A stretch of DNA of 47,414 nucleotides from Mitsuaria sp. GD03876 (GCF_029840635.1 NZ_JAOCCU010000048.1:1-47414); one strand, 5' to 3'; counted from the first letter of the stretch, positions 6,764 to 15,719 are shown. Notes: a model not told the origin generated them from the sequence alone. Made by a program: numbers and translations.

Positions 6764-8710
6764 GTGGAGCAGACCTTCCCCCGCTGGTTGCTCGCCCATG
6801 CCCGGCAGCGTCCCGACGCTCCCGCGCTGCGCGAGAAGGAACTCGGCATCTGGCAGACGCTGACCTGGTCCGCGCTCGCGGCGCTGGTGCGCGAGCTCGC
6901 GCATGGCTTCGCCGCCGCCGGCCTGCAACGCGGCCAGCACCTGGTCGTCATCGGCGAGAACCGCCCGCGGCTCTACGCGTCGATGCTGGCCGCGCAGTCG
7001 CTCGGCGCGATCCCGGTCCCGCTGTACCAGGACGCGGTCGCCGCCGAATTCGTCTTCCCGCTGCAGAACGCCGAGGTCGCCTTCGCCGTCGTCGAGGACC
7101 AGGAGCAGGTCGACAAGCTGCTCGAGATCCGCGACCAGTGCCCCGCGCTCGGGCGCATCTGGTTCGACGACCCGCGCGGCCTGCGCCATTACGCGGCCGA
7201 CGGCCTGGCCTCGCTCGACGGCCTGCGCGACGACGGCCGCGCCCACGCGCTGCGCCATCCCGGCGCCTTCGAGCGCGAGGTCGAGGCCGGCCGCGCCGAC
7301 GACGTGGCGGCGATGTTCTTCACCTCCGGCACCACCGGCCATCCCAAGGGCGTCGTCCACACCCACGCGACGCTGCTCGACCGCGCGCAGGCCGGCGCGC
7401 GCTTCGACCGGCTCACCGCCGACGAGGAGGTCCTGGCCTACCTGCCGTGCGCCTGGATCGGCCAGAACATCTTCAGCTACGCCCAGTGGCTGGCCTGCGG
7501 CTACGTGGTGAACTGCCCCGAGTCCGCCAGCACCGTCAGCATCGACCTCAAGGAGATCGGCCCGACCTACTACTTCGCGCCGCCGCGCGTCTTCGAGGGC
7601 CTGCTCACCAGCGTGATGATCCGCATGGAGGACGCCGGCGCGCCCAAGCGCTGGCTGTTCGCGCGCTGCATGGCGCTGGCCCATCGCGTCGGCCCCACGC
7701 TGATGGACGGCAAGCCGGTCAGCGGCTGGGACCGCTTCAAGTACCGGCTCGGCGACCTCGCGATCTACGGCCCGCTGCGCAACTCGCTGGGTTTCTCGCG
7801 GGTGCGCGTCGCCTACACCGCGGGCGAGGCGATCGGCCCCGACCTGTTCAGCTTCTACCGCTCGATCGGCATCAACCTCAAGCAGCTCTACGGCTCGACC
7901 GAGACCGCGGTCTTCGTCTGCCTGCAGCCCGACCACGAAGCCAAGTCCGACACCGTCGGCGTGCCGATCGACGGCGTGGAGATCCGCCTGGCCGACAGCG
8001 GCGAGATCCTGGTGCGCTCGCCCGGCCTGCTCAAGGGCTACTACAAGAACCCCGAGGCGACCGCCGAGGTGCTGGGCGCCGACGGCTGGTACCGCACCGG
8101 CGACGCCGGGTTCCTCGATGCCGGCGGGCATCTGAAGATCATCGACCGCGCCAAGGACGTCGGCCGGCTGCGCGGCGGCGCCTTCGACGGCGCGATGTTC
8201 GCGCCCAAGTACGTCGAGAACAAGCTGAAGTTCTTCTCCTTCGTGAAGGAGGCGGTGGCCTTCGGCGACGGCCGCGACCGCGTCTGCGCCTTCGTCAACA
8301 TCGACTTCGAGGCCGTGGGCAACTGGGCCGAGCGCCGCAACCTGCCCTATGCCGGCTACACCGACCTGGCGGCCAAGCCCGAGGTCTACGCGCTGATCCG
8401 GGACTGCGTGCAGAAGGTCAACGCCGACCTGGCACAGGACGAGCGCCTGGCCGGCAGCCAGGTCACCCGCTTCCTGGTGCTGCACAAGGAACTCGACGCC
8501 GACGACGGCGAGCTCACCCGCACCCGCAAGGTCCGCCGCGGCGCGATCGCCGACAAGTACCGCGTGCTGATCGACGCGCTCTACGACGGCAAGACCTCGC
8601 AGTTCATCGAGACGGCGGTCCGCTTCGAGGACGGCCGCGCCGGCAAGGTCGCCGCCGACCTGCGCATCGAGGAGGCCGACACCTTCTCCCCCACCCGGAG
8701 GGCCGCCTGA
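6764..8710 (+). CDS. AMP-dependent acyl-CoA synthetase/ligase
   Basis: A 648-aa ANL-superfamily enzyme that would adenylate a carboxylic acid and transfer it to CoA. The A3 P-loop motif FTSGTTGHPKGVVHTH lies near residue 185-200, A5 is YGSTET, and A8 is GWYRTGDAGFLDAGGHLKIIDRAKDVGRL. The size and the insertions resemble long-chain-type synthetases. I start it at GTG 6764, six bases after a strong aaggag site. An upstream in-frame ATG at 6650 would add 38 low-complexity residues and overlap the candidate operator. It is first in the operon, and its stop overlaps the ATP-binding gene (TGATG), so it likely activates the acid brought in by the transporter. The substrate is unknown. Confidence 0.9.
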   Translation: MEQTFPRWLLAHARQRPDAPALREKELGIWQTLTWSALAALVRELAHGFAAAGLQRGQHLVVIGENRPRLYASMLAAQSLGAIPVPLYQDAVAAEFVFPLQNAEVAFAVVEDQEQVDKLLEIRDQCPALGRIWFDDPRGLRHYAADGLASLDGLRDDGRAHALRHPGAFEREVEAGRADDVAAMFFTSGTTGHPKGVVHTHATLLDRAQAGARFDRLTADEEVLAYLPCAWIGQNIFSYAQWLACGYVVNCPESASTVSIDLKEIGPTYYFAPPRVFEGLLTSVMIRMEDAGAPKRWLFARCMALAHRVGPTLMDGKPVSGWDRFKYRLGDLAIYGPLRNSLGFSRVRVAYTAGEAIGPDLFSFYRSIGINLKQLYGSTETAVFVCLQPDHEAKSDTVGVPIDGVEIRLADSGEILVRSPGLLKGYYKNPEATAEVLGADGWYRTGDAGFLDAGGHLKIIDRAKDVGRLRGGAFDGAMFAPKYVENKLKFFSFVKEAVAFGDGRDRVCAFVNIDFEAVGNWAERRNLPYAGYTDLAAKPEVYALIRDCVQKVNADLAQDERLAGSQVTRFLVLHKELDADDGELTRTRKVRRGAIADKYRVLIDALYDGKTSQFIETAVRFEDGRAGKVAADLRIEEADTFSPTRRAA

Positions 8711-9621
8711 TGAGCGCCAGCCTCACCGCGTCCGCGGCGTCCGCCCCGGCGCTGTTCCAGGACACCGCCGCCACGCCGGGCCTGGCCGCGCCGGGCAGCG
8801 CCGACGGCTCTTCGGAGGGCCTCTCGCCGCGCCGGCGCACCGGCGGCGTGATCCTGTCGGTGCATGACATCACGCTGTCCTTCGGCGGCGTGAAGGCGCT
8901 CAACGAGATCAGCTTCGACGTCCGCGAGCACGAGATCCGCGCCATCATCGGCCCCAACGGCGCGGGCAAGAGCTCGATGCTGAACTGCATCAACGGCGTC
9001 TACCAGCCGCAGCAGGGCCGGGTGATGTTCCGCGGCGAGGACGTGCGCCGGCTCAGCCCCCGCACCCGCCAGCGCCGCATGGCCGAGATGGGCGTGGCGC
9101 GCACCTTCCAGAACCTGGCGCTGTTCAAGGGCATGAGCGTGCTGGACAACATCATGTCCGGCCGCAACCTGCACATGAAGCGCAACCTGCTGTGGCAGGC
9201 GCTGCGCCTCGGACCGGCGCTCCAGGAGGAGATCGCCCACCGCGAGCAGGTCGAGCGCATCATCGATTTCCTCGAAATCCAGGCCTACCGCAAGACGCCG
9301 GTGGGCGGGCTGCCCTACGGGCTGCAGAAGCGCGTGGACCTGGGCCGCGCGCTGGCGATGGAGCCCAAGGTGCTGCTGCTGGACGAGCCGATGGCCGGCA
9401 TGAACGTCGAGGAGAAGCAGGACATGTGCCGCTTCATCCTGGACGTGAACGACGAGTTCGGCACCACCATCGTGCTGATCGAGCACGACATGGGCGTGGT
9501 CATGGACATCAGCGACCGCGTCGTGGTGCTGGACTACGGCAAGAAGATCGGCGACGGCACGCCCGACGAGGTGCGCGCCAACCCCGAAGTCATCCGCGCC
9601 TACCTGGGCGCCGGCGAATAA
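8710..9621 (+). CDS. LivG-type ABC transporter ATP-binding protein
   Basis: A 303-aa ATPase of the branched-chain amino-acid (HAAT) transporter family. After a non-conserved N-terminal extension of about 45 residues come Walker A (GPNGAGKSS, 81-89), the LivG-specific FGGVKALN start, a Q-loop (ARTFQNLALF), a degenerate signature (LPYGLQKR in place of LSGGQ), Walker B (VLLLDEPMAGM) and the switch His (IEHDMGVV). It pairs with LivF (13167-14015) on the cytoplasmic face of the LivH/LivM channel. The start ATG overlaps the previous stop. Neighbouring acyl-CoA ligases suggest a carboxylate substrate rather than an amino acid. Confidence 0.92.
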   Translation: MSASLTASAASAPALFQDTAATPGLAAPGSADGSSEGLSPRRRTGGVILSVHDITLSFGGVKALNEISFDVREHEIRAIIGPNGAGKSSMLNCINGVYQPQQGRVMFRGEDVRRLSPRTRQRRMAEMGVARTFQNLALFKGMSVLDNIMSGRNLHMKRNLLWQALRLGPALQEEIAHREQVERIIDFLEIQAYRKTPVGGLPYGLQKRVDLGRALAMEPKVLLLDEPMAGMNVEEKQDMCRFILDVNDEFGTTIVLIEHDMGVVMDISDRVVVLDYGKKIGDGTPDEVRANPEVIRAYLGAGE

Positions 9622-9643
9622 CCCGGCGGCGAAGGACACGACC

Positions 9644-10573
9644 ATGGGCTTCTTCCTCGAAACCGTCTTCGGCGGCCTGATGGCCGGCATGCTCTACGCG
9701 CTGGTGGCGCTGGGATTCGTGCTGATCTTCAAGGCCTCGGGCGTCTTCAACTTCTCGCAGGGCGCGATGGTGCTGTTCGCGGCGCTGGCGATGGCGCGCT
9801 TCGCCGAATGGTTCCCGCAGTGGCTCGGCTTCGAGAGCGCGCTGCTGGCCAACGTGCTGGCGCTGGCGGCCGCGGCGGCCTGCCTGGTCGTCGTGGCCTG
9901 GCTGGTCGAGCGGCTGGCGCTGCGCGGCCTGGTCAACCAGCCCGCGATCACGCTGCTGATGGCCACGCTGGGCATCAGCTACTTCCTGGACGGCGCGGGC
10001 CAGCTGATCTTCGGCAGCGCGACCTACAAGATCGATGTCGGCCTGCCCAAGGACCCGATGTTCGTGCTCGAGGACACCTTCCCCGGCGGCCTGCTGCTCA
10101 ACAAGGAGGACCTGTACTCCGCGGTGATCGCGGCGCTGCTGGTCGCCCTGCTGTCGCTGTTCTTCCAGAAGACCCGCACCGGGCGCGCGCTGCGCGCGGT
10201 CGCCGACGACCACCAGGCGGCGCAGTCGATCGGCATCCCGCTGTCGCGCATCTGGGTGATCGTGTGGTCGGTCGGCGGGCTGGTGGCGCTGGTGGCCGGG
10301 ATCATCTGGGGCAGCAAGCTGGGCGTGCAGTACTCGATCTCGCTGGTGGCGCTCAAGGCCTTCCCGGTGGTGATCCTGGGCGGCCTGACCTCGGTGCCGG
10401 GCGCGATCGTGGGCGGGCTGATCATCGGCGTGGGCGAGAAGCTCTCCGAGATCTACCTCGGCCCGGCGGTCGGCGGCGGCATCGAGAACTGGTTCGCCTA
10501 CGTGCTCGCCCTGGGGTTCCTGCTGGTGCGGCCGCAGGGCCTGTTCGGCGACAAGATCATCGACCGCGTCTGA
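9644..10573 (+). CDS. LivH-type ABC transporter permease
   Basis: A 309-aa inner-membrane permease of the HAAT family. It starts GFFLETVFGGLMAGMLYALVALGFVLIFKASGVFNFSQGAMVL, the characteristic LivH opening, and has about eight hydrophobic segments. The cytoplasmic coupling segment TGRALRAVADDHQAAQSIGI (about residues 180-200) contacts the ATPases, and the C-terminus is LLVRPQGLFG. It begins 22 bp after LivG and precedes LivM by 13 bp. With LivM it forms the transmembrane pathway. Confidence 0.93.
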   Translation: MGFFLETVFGGLMAGMLYALVALGFVLIFKASGVFNFSQGAMVLFAALAMARFAEWFPQWLGFESALLANVLALAAAAACLVVVAWLVERLALRGLVNQPAITLLMATLGISYFLDGAGQLIFGSATYKIDVGLPKDPMFVLEDTFPGGLLLNKEDLYSAVIAALLVALLSLFFQKTRTGRALRAVADDHQAAQSIGIPLSRIWVIVWSVGGLVALVAGIIWGSKLGVQYSISLVALKAFPVVILGGLTSVPGAIVGGLIIGVGEKLSEIYLGPAVGGGIENWFAYVLALGFLLVRPQGLFGDKIIDRV

Positions 10574-10586
10574 AGGGGGAACGACC

Positions 10587-11651
10587 GTGCTCTATCGTGA
10601 AAACGGCCAGTTCAAGGCCTCCTACCGCGCGGACCTGGGGCTGTTCCCGGTCGCGCAGGACCGCGTCGCGATGCTCGCGCTCGCGCTGGTGGCCTTCGTC
10701 GCGGTGCCCTGGCTGGCCAGCGACTACACCTTCCGCGCCGTGCTGATCCCGTTCCTGGTGCTGTCGCTGGCGGCGCTGGGCCTGAACGTGCTGGTGGGCT
10801 ACTGCGGGCAGATCTCGCTGGGCACCGGCGCCTTCATGGCGGTGGGCGCCTACGCGGCCTACAACCTGCTGGTGCGCGTCGAGGGCATGCCGCTGCTGCT
10901 GGCGCTCATTGGCGGCGGGCTGGCGTCGACGGTGTGCGGCGTGCTGTTCGGGCTGCCCAGCCTGCGCATCCGCGGCCTGTACCTGGCGGTGGCGACGCTG
11001 GCGGCGCAGTTCTTCATCGACTGGTTCGTCAACCGCGTGCCGTGGGTGACGAACAACTCGTCCTCGGGCTCGGTCAGCGTGGGCGCGCTGCAGGTCTTCG
11101 GGCTGCCGCTGGAGACGCCGGCGCAGCGCTACCTGCTGTGCCTGTCGCTGGTGGTCGTGTGCGGCGTCGTGACCAAGAACCTGGTGCGCGGCGCCATCGG
11201 CCGGGAGTGGATGGCGATGCGCGACATGGACGTCGCCGCCGCCGTCATCGGCATCCGGCCGGTGCACGCGAAGCTGACCGCCTTCGCGGTGAGCAGCTTC
11301 ATCGTCGGCGTGGCCGGCGCGCTGTGGGGCTTCATCCACCTGGGCGCGTGGGAGCCGGCGGCCTTCGGCATCGACAAGTCGTTCCAGCTGCTGTTCATGA
11401 TCATCATCGGCGGGCTGGGCTCGATCGCCGGCAGCTTCTTCGGCGCCGCGTTCATCGTGTTGCTGCCGCTGCTGCTGAACTACGTCCCGCACTGGCTGGG
11501 CCTGCCGCTGTCCACGGGCACGGCCTCGCACCTGGAGCACATGATCTTCGGCGCGCTGATCGTGTTCTTCCTGATCGTCGAGCCGCACGGGCTCGCGCGC
11601 CTGTGGTCCACGGCCCGCCAAAAGCTGCGGCTATGGCCCTTCCCCCACTGA
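10587..11651 (+). CDS. LivM-type ABC transporter permease
   Basis: A 354-aa second permease. It starts with GTG at 10587 behind a strong aaggggga site. The LivM core is LGLNVLVGYCGQISLGTGAFMAVGAYAAYNL, followed by GLPSLRIRGLYLAVATLAAQFFIDW, the coupling segment REWMAMRDMDVAAAVIGIRPVHAKLTAFAVSSF and the terminal ALIVFFLIVEPHGLARLW. It has about ten hydrophobic segments. It is immediately followed by a 125-nt palindrome and then the receptor gene. Confidence 0.93.
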   Translation: MLYRENGQFKASYRADLGLFPVAQDRVAMLALALVAFVAVPWLASDYTFRAVLIPFLVLSLAALGLNVLVGYCGQISLGTGAFMAVGAYAAYNLLVRVEGMPLLLALIGGGLASTVCGVLFGLPSLRIRGLYLAVATLAAQFFIDWFVNRVPWVTNNSSSGSVSVGALQVFGLPLETPAQRYLLCLSLVVVCGVVTKNLVRGAIGREWMAMRDMDVAAAVIGIRPVHAKLTAFAVSSFIVGVAGALWGFIHLGAWEPAAFGIDKSFQLLFMIIIGGLGSIAGSFFGAAFIVLLPLLLNYVPHWLGLPLSTGTASHLEHMIFGALIVFFLIVEPHGLARLWSTARQKLRLWPFPH

Positions 11652-11776
11652 TCCCGCAGCCGCCGCAGCCCCGCTTCGGGCGGTCCGCGTTGTTGCAGAT
11701 CCTCGCCATAGCGTCGCTATGGCTCCGGTCTGCGCCTAGCGGCCCATCCCGAATCGGAGCCGCGGCGGCCGCGGGA
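11652..11776. repeat. 125-nt imperfect palindrome between LivM and receptor genes
   Basis: The arms begin tcccgcagccgccgc at the left and end gcggcggccgcggga at the right; read inward they pair with few mismatches. The centre is a perfect hairpin, gccatagc-gtc-gctatggc (11705-11723). The midpoint of the outer arms and of the inner hairpin is the same base (about 11714), so this is one long symmetrical structure, or a pair of inverted repeat-element copies. As RNA it would fold into a very stable stem. No T-run follows. It may protect or terminate upstream RNA and let the receptor gene be expressed at a different level. Confidence 0.8.
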
Positions 11777-11817
11777 TGTCCAGCGTAGTACCCGATGCTC
11801 ATAACAGGAGACAAGAC

Positions 11818-13125
11818 ATGAACTTCAAGATCCTTCTGTCTGTGGCGGCCTTGGCCGGCGCATTGCTACCCATGACGGCGCAGGCGCAAGCCGCCAACGA
11901 GCAGTTCATCCCGCTGCTGGTCTACCGCACCGGCCAGTTCGCGCCGCTGGGCATGCCCTGGGCCGACGGCAAGCAGGACTACCTGAAGCTGGTCAACGCG
12001 CGCGACGGCGGCGTCAACGGCGTGAAGCTGTCCTTCGAGGAATGCGAGACCGCCTACGACGCCGCCAAGGGCGTCGAGTGCTACGAGCGGCTCAAGGGCA
12101 AGGGCGGCGGCGCGTCGGGCTTCGACACGCAGTCCACCGGCATCACCTTCGCGGTGACCGACAAGGCCTTCGTCGACAAGGTCGTCGTCGAGACCCCGGG
12201 GTACGGCCTGTCGCAGTCGGCCGACGGCACCGTCTTCGAATGGAATTTCCCGCTGCTGGGCACCTACTGGACCGCCGCGGACGTGATGCTCCAGGACATC
12301 GCGAAGAAGGAGAAGGGCTCGCTCAAGGGCAAGAAGATCGCGCTGGTCTACCACGACAGCCCCTACGGCAAGGAACCGATCCCGCTGATCCAGAAGCGCG
12401 CCGCGGCCGAGGGCTTCGAGGTGCTGCTGTACCCGGTCACGCCCCCCGGCGTGGAGCAGAAGTCGACCTGGCTGCAGATCCGCCAGCAGCGCCCGGACTA
12501 CGTGCTGTTCTGGTCCGCCGGCGTGATGACCCCGGCCGGCATCCGCGAGGCCCAGGCCAGCGGGTATCCGCGCGAGAAGATCTACGCGATCTGGTGGGCC
12601 GGCTCGGACCACGACGTCAAGGACATCGGCGCCGGCGCCAAGGGCTACAACGCGATCACGCTGCACAACAGCGCCGCCAAGGACAAGGTCCACGACGAGC
12701 TGAAGAAGTTCGTCTACGACAAGGGCCAGGGCACCGGCCCGGCCACCGGCGTGGGCACGCTGGCGCACACGCGGGGCATGATGATCTCGATGCTGCAGGT
12801 CGAGGCGATCCGCGCCGCGCAGGAGAAGTTCGGCAAGGGCAAGGTCATGACGCCGGAGCAGGTGCGCTGGGGCTTCGAGAACCTGAACCTGACCGCCGAC
12901 CGGCTCAAGGCGCTGGGCTTCGGCGAGGTGATGCGCCCGGTGCAGACCAGCTGCGCCAACCACATGGGCACGGACTGGGCGCGCATCGTCCAGTGGGACG
13001 GCGCGAAGTGGAACATCGTGTCCGACTGGTACCAGTCGGACAAGACCCACATCGATCCGATGGTCAAGGAGTACGCCGCCAAGTACGCCCAGGCCAAGAA
13101 CCTGAAGCCGCGCAGCTGCAGCTGA
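11818..13125 (+). CDS. ABC transporter periplasmic substrate-binding protein (LivK-like)
   Basis: A 435-aa receptor beginning at ATG 11818 behind aggag. Its Sec signal peptide (about residues 1-23, ending TAQA) is followed by a two-lobe periplasmic-binding fold of the Leu/Ile/Val type (FIPLLVYRTGQFAPLGMPWADGKQDYLKLVNARDGGVNGVKLSFEECETAYD). It is longer than classical LivK (about 345 residues after processing). This matches the receptor subgroup found in operons with acyl-CoA ligases rather than amino-acid uptake. It would capture the substrate in the periplasm for LivH/LivM. The ligand cannot be read from the sequence. A palindrome directly upstream may set its expression apart from the permeases. 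Confidence 0.9.
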   Translation: MNFKILLSVAALAGALLPMTAQAQAANEQFIPLLVYRTGQFAPLGMPWADGKQDYLKLVNARDGGVNGVKLSFEECETAYDAAKGVECYERLKGKGGGASGFDTQSTGITFAVTDKAFVDKVVVETPGYGLSQSADGTVFEWNFPLLGTYWTAADVMLQDIAKKEKGSLKGKKIALVYHDSPYGKEPIPLIQKRAAAEGFEVLLYPVTPPGVEQKSTWLQIRQQRPDYVLFWSAGVMTPAGIREAQASGYPREKIYAIWWAGSDHDVKDIGAGAKGYNAITLHNSAAKDKVHDELKKFVYDKGQGTGPATGVGTLAHTRGMMISMLQVEAIRAAQEKFGKGKVMTPEQVRWGFENLNLTADRLKALGFGEVMRPVQTSCANHMGTDWARIVQWDGAKWNIVSDWYQSDKTHIDPMVKEYAAKYAQAKNLKPRSCS

Positions 13126-13166
13126 AGCGTCGACCGCCGAACCGACTGCTGAACGGGAAAGCCGCC

Positions 13167-14015
13167 ATGCATGCCACCTCCGTCTCCTCACCGCCGGCGG
13201 CCTCCGCCGCCGTCGCGCCGCTGCTCGACGTCAACGGCATCGAGGTCATCTATCACCACGTGATCCTGGTGCTCAAGGGCGTCTCGCTGCGCGTGCCCGA
13301 GGGGAAGGTGGTGGCCCTGCTCGGCGGCAACGGCGCGGGCAAGACCACCACGCTGCGCGCCATCTCCAACCTGCTGGCCGGCGAGCGCGGCGAGGTCACC
13401 AAGGGCTCGATCGAGCTGCGCGGCGAGCGCATCGAGCGGCTCTCGCCGGCGGACCTGGTGCACCGCGGCGTGGTGCAGGTGATGGAGGGCCGGCACTGCT
13501 TCGCGCACCTGACCATCGAGGAAAACCTGCTGGCCGGCGCGTACACCCGCACCGACGGCAAGGCCGCCGTGGCCCAGACGCTGGAGAAGGTCTACGCCTA
13601 CTTCCCGCGGCTCAAGACGCGGCGGGGCTCGCAGGCGGCCTACACCTCGGGCGGCGAGCAGCAGATGTGCGCGATCGGGCGGGCGCTGATGGCCAATCCG
13701 AAGATGGTGCTGCTGGACGAGCCGTCGATGGGTCTGGCGCCGCAGATCGTCGAGGAGGTGTTCGAGATCGTCCGCGACCTCAACCACAAGGAGGGCACCA
13801 CCTTCCTGCTGGCCGAGCAGAACACCAACATGGCGCTGCGCTACGCCGACTACGGCTACATCCTCGAGAACGGCCGCGTCGTCATGGACGGCGAGGCCAA
13901 GGCGCTGCGCGACAACGAGGACGTGCGCGAGTTCTACCTCGGCATGGGCGGCGGGGACCGCAAGAGCTTCCGCGACGTCAAGAGCTACAAGCGCCGCAAG
14001 CGCTGGTTGGCCTGA
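13167..14015 (+). CDS. LivF-type ABC transporter ATP-binding protein
   Basis: A 282-aa ATPase. Walker A (GGNGAGKTT, about 53-61), the LivF-type Q-loop region (VVQVMEGRHCFAHLTIEENLLAGAY), the signature SGGEQQMCAIGRAL, Walker B (MVLLDEPSMGLAPQ) and the switch region (LLAEQNTNMAL, Gln where many ABC proteins have His, as is normal for LivF) are present. The C-terminal extension (GGGDRKSFRDVKSYKRRKRWLA) is basic and typical of the homologues in ligase-linked operons. It starts at ATG 13167, 41 bp after the receptor stop, with only a weak ribosome-binding site. Confidence 0.92.
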   Translation: MHATSVSSPPAASAAVAPLLDVNGIEVIYHHVILVLKGVSLRVPEGKVVALLGGNGAGKTTTLRAISNLLAGERGEVTKGSIELRGERIERLSPADLVHRGVVQVMEGRHCFAHLTIEENLLAGAYTRTDGKAAVAQTLEKVYAYFPRLKTRRGSQAAYTSGGEQQMCAIGRALMANPKMVLLDEPSMGLAPQIVEEVFEIVRDLNHKEGTTFLLAEQNTNMALRYADYGYILENGRVVMDGEAKALRDNEDVREFYLGMGGGDRKSFRDVKSYKRRKRWLA

Positions 14016-14110
14016 GGGCAGGCGCGACCGCGTCGGGCCGCGAGCGTCGCCCGGTCGCGGGTGCCGCGGGGCCGCCGGGGGATCGAATCGGAATTCTTTG
14101 GGAGCAGTTC

Positions 14111-14401
14111 ATGGACAACGACTTCTTCGCGCCGCCGCCGTTCAAGGCCGAGGAGGCGCTCGTGCAGCTCAAGCGCGCGTTGCGCGACCTGCGTGCGCTG
14201 ACGGAGCGCGGCACCGGCTGGAGCTTCGAGAACCAGGAGGTCCTGACGCTGGCCGCCGGCGACGGCGTCATCGACGCGAGGCTGGCGAAGAAGCCGGCGC
14301 GCAGTCCCGACTGGGAGGCACGGACGCTGCGCAACGCGGCCGACGTGCGCAAGCTGCAGGACGAGCTCAAGCGCCGGCTGGCGCAATGGGCCGACGAGTG
14401 A
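14111..14401 (+). CDS. Unknown small protein in ABC/acyl-CoA ligase operon
   Basis: A 96-aa protein (MDNDFFAPPPFKAEEALVQL...) starting at ATG 14111 behind a gggag site. No signal peptide or membrane segment is seen. It is charged and mostly helical: a helix around residues 13-30 (EEALVQLKRALRDLRALTE), a short beta-like middle containing GWSFENQEVLTLA, and a C-terminal helix (RTLRNAADVRKLQDELKRRLAQWADE). I do not recognise a family. It lies 95 bp after LivF and 27 bp before the ligase-like gene, so it is probably co-transcribed. A small cytoplasmic accessory or regulator of the ligase or transporter is possible, but that is a guess from position. Confidence 0.75.
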   Translation: MDNDFFAPPPFKAEEALVQLKRALRDLRALTERGTGWSFENQEVLTLAAGDGVIDARLAKKPARSPDWEARTLRNAADVRKLQDELKRRLAQWADE

Positions 14402-14428
14402 GGAGACCCGCGTGAAAAGGAACAAGCG

Positions 14429-15712
14429 ATGAGCGCCGAGTTCTACGACACGCTCGAGACCCGCGACCCGGCCGCGCGGGAGGCCGCGCTGATGGCGGCG
14501 CTGCCGCACCAGGTGGCCAACGCGCGGCAGAACACCGAGGCCTTCGGGGCGCTGCTGGAGGAGGTCGAGCCCGACCTGGTGCGCACCCGCGCGGCGCTGG
14601 CGCGGTTGCCGGTGACGCGCAAGTCGGAACTGCTGGCGCGCCAGCAGGCGGTGCGCGCCGACGCGTCGCGCACGCCGTACGAGCCCTTCGGCGGGTTCTC
14701 GACGATCGGCTGGCGCGGCCTGAAGCGCGACGGCGGCGCGCGGCGCGTGTTCCAGTCGCCGGGCTCGATCTACGAGCCCGAAGGGCAGGGCCGCGACTAC
14801 TGGCGCGTCGGACGGGCGCTGCACGCCGCCGGGCTGCGGGCGGGGGACCTGGTCCACAACTCGTTCAGCTATCACCTGACGCCGGCCGGCGCCATGATGG
14901 AAGGCGGCGCCGAGGCGCTGGGCTGCACCGTCTTCGCCGGCGGCGTCGGCAACACCGAGCTGCAGCTGCAGGCGATGGCCGAGCTGCGGCCGCATGCCTA
15001 CATCGGCACGCCCAGCTTCCTCAAGATCCTGCTGGACAAGGCGGCGGAGCAGGGCCAGCCGCTGTCGGTGCGCAAGGCGCTGGTCAGCGGCGAGGCCTTC
15101 CCGCCGGCGCTGCGCGACTGGTGCGGGGAGCGCGGCGTGGCCGGCTTCCAGTGCTACGCGACCGCGGACCTCGGGCTGATCGCCTACGAGACGGCGGCGC
15201 GGCAGGGACTGGTCGTCGACGAAGGGGTGATCCTCGAGATCGTGCGCCCGGGCACCGGCGACCCGGTGCCGGACGGGGAGGTGGGCGAGGTCGTCGTCAC
15301 GACGCTCAACCCGGACTACCCGCTGATCCGCTTCGGCACCGGCGACCTGTCGGCGGTGCTCCCCGGACCGTGCCCGACCGGACGGACCAACGTGCGCATC
15401 CGCGGCTGGATGGGCCGGGCCGACCAGAGCGCCAAGGTGCGCGGGATGTTCGTCCACGCCGGCCAGGTGGCCGACGTGCTGCGGCGCTTCCCGGAAGCGC
15501 GGCGGGGACGGCTGGTCGTCGAAGGGGAAATGGCGCAGGACCGGATGACGCTGAAGGTCGAGACCGAAGAGGCGCCGCCGGAAGGACTCGCCGAACGCCT
15601 GGCCGGCGCGCTGCGCGAGGTCACCAAGCTGCGCGGGGAGATCGCGTTCGTCGCCGCCGGGGCGCTGCCCAACGACGGGAAAGTCATCGAGGATCTTCGG
15701 AAGTTCGATTGA
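14429..15712 (+). CDS. Phenylacetate-CoA ligase-like AMP-binding enzyme
   Basis: A 427-aa PaaK-type member of the ANL superfamily. Recognisable parts are RLPVTRKSELLARQ near the N-terminus, FQSPGSIYEPEGQGRDYWR (in place of the usual SSGTTG loop), DLVHNSFSYHLTPAG, the adenylate-binding stretch ALVSGEAFPPALRDWCGERGV followed by CYATADLGLIAYE, the Asp-containing RFGTGDLSAVL, and a C-terminal domain with KVRGMFVHAGQVADVLRRFPEARRGRLVVE. The phosphate loop is degenerate (SPGS...EPEGQG), as in some PaaK relatives, so activity should not be assumed. A carboxylic acid is the likely substrate. It is last in the operon. The aspartate and Gly-rich elements otherwise look intact. Confidence 0.85.
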   Translation: MSAEFYDTLETRDPAAREAALMAALPHQVANARQNTEAFGALLEEVEPDLVRTRAALARLPVTRKSELLARQQAVRADASRTPYEPFGGFSTIGWRGLKRDGGARRVFQSPGSIYEPEGQGRDYWRVGRALHAAGLRAGDLVHNSFSYHLTPAGAMMEGGAEALGCTVFAGGVGNTELQLQAMAELRPHAYIGTPSFLKILLDKAAEQGQPLSVRKALVSGEAFPPALRDWCGERGVAGFQCYATADLGLIAYETAARQGLVVDEGVILEIVRPGTGDPVPDGEVGEVVVTTLNPDYPLIRFGTGDLSAVLPGPCPTGRTNVRIRGWMGRADQSAKVRGMFVHAGQVADVLRRFPEARRGRLVVEGEMAQDRMTLKVETEEAPPEGLAERLAGALREVTKLRGEIAFVAAGALPNDGKVIEDLRKFD

Positions 15713-15719
15713 TCCGTCG

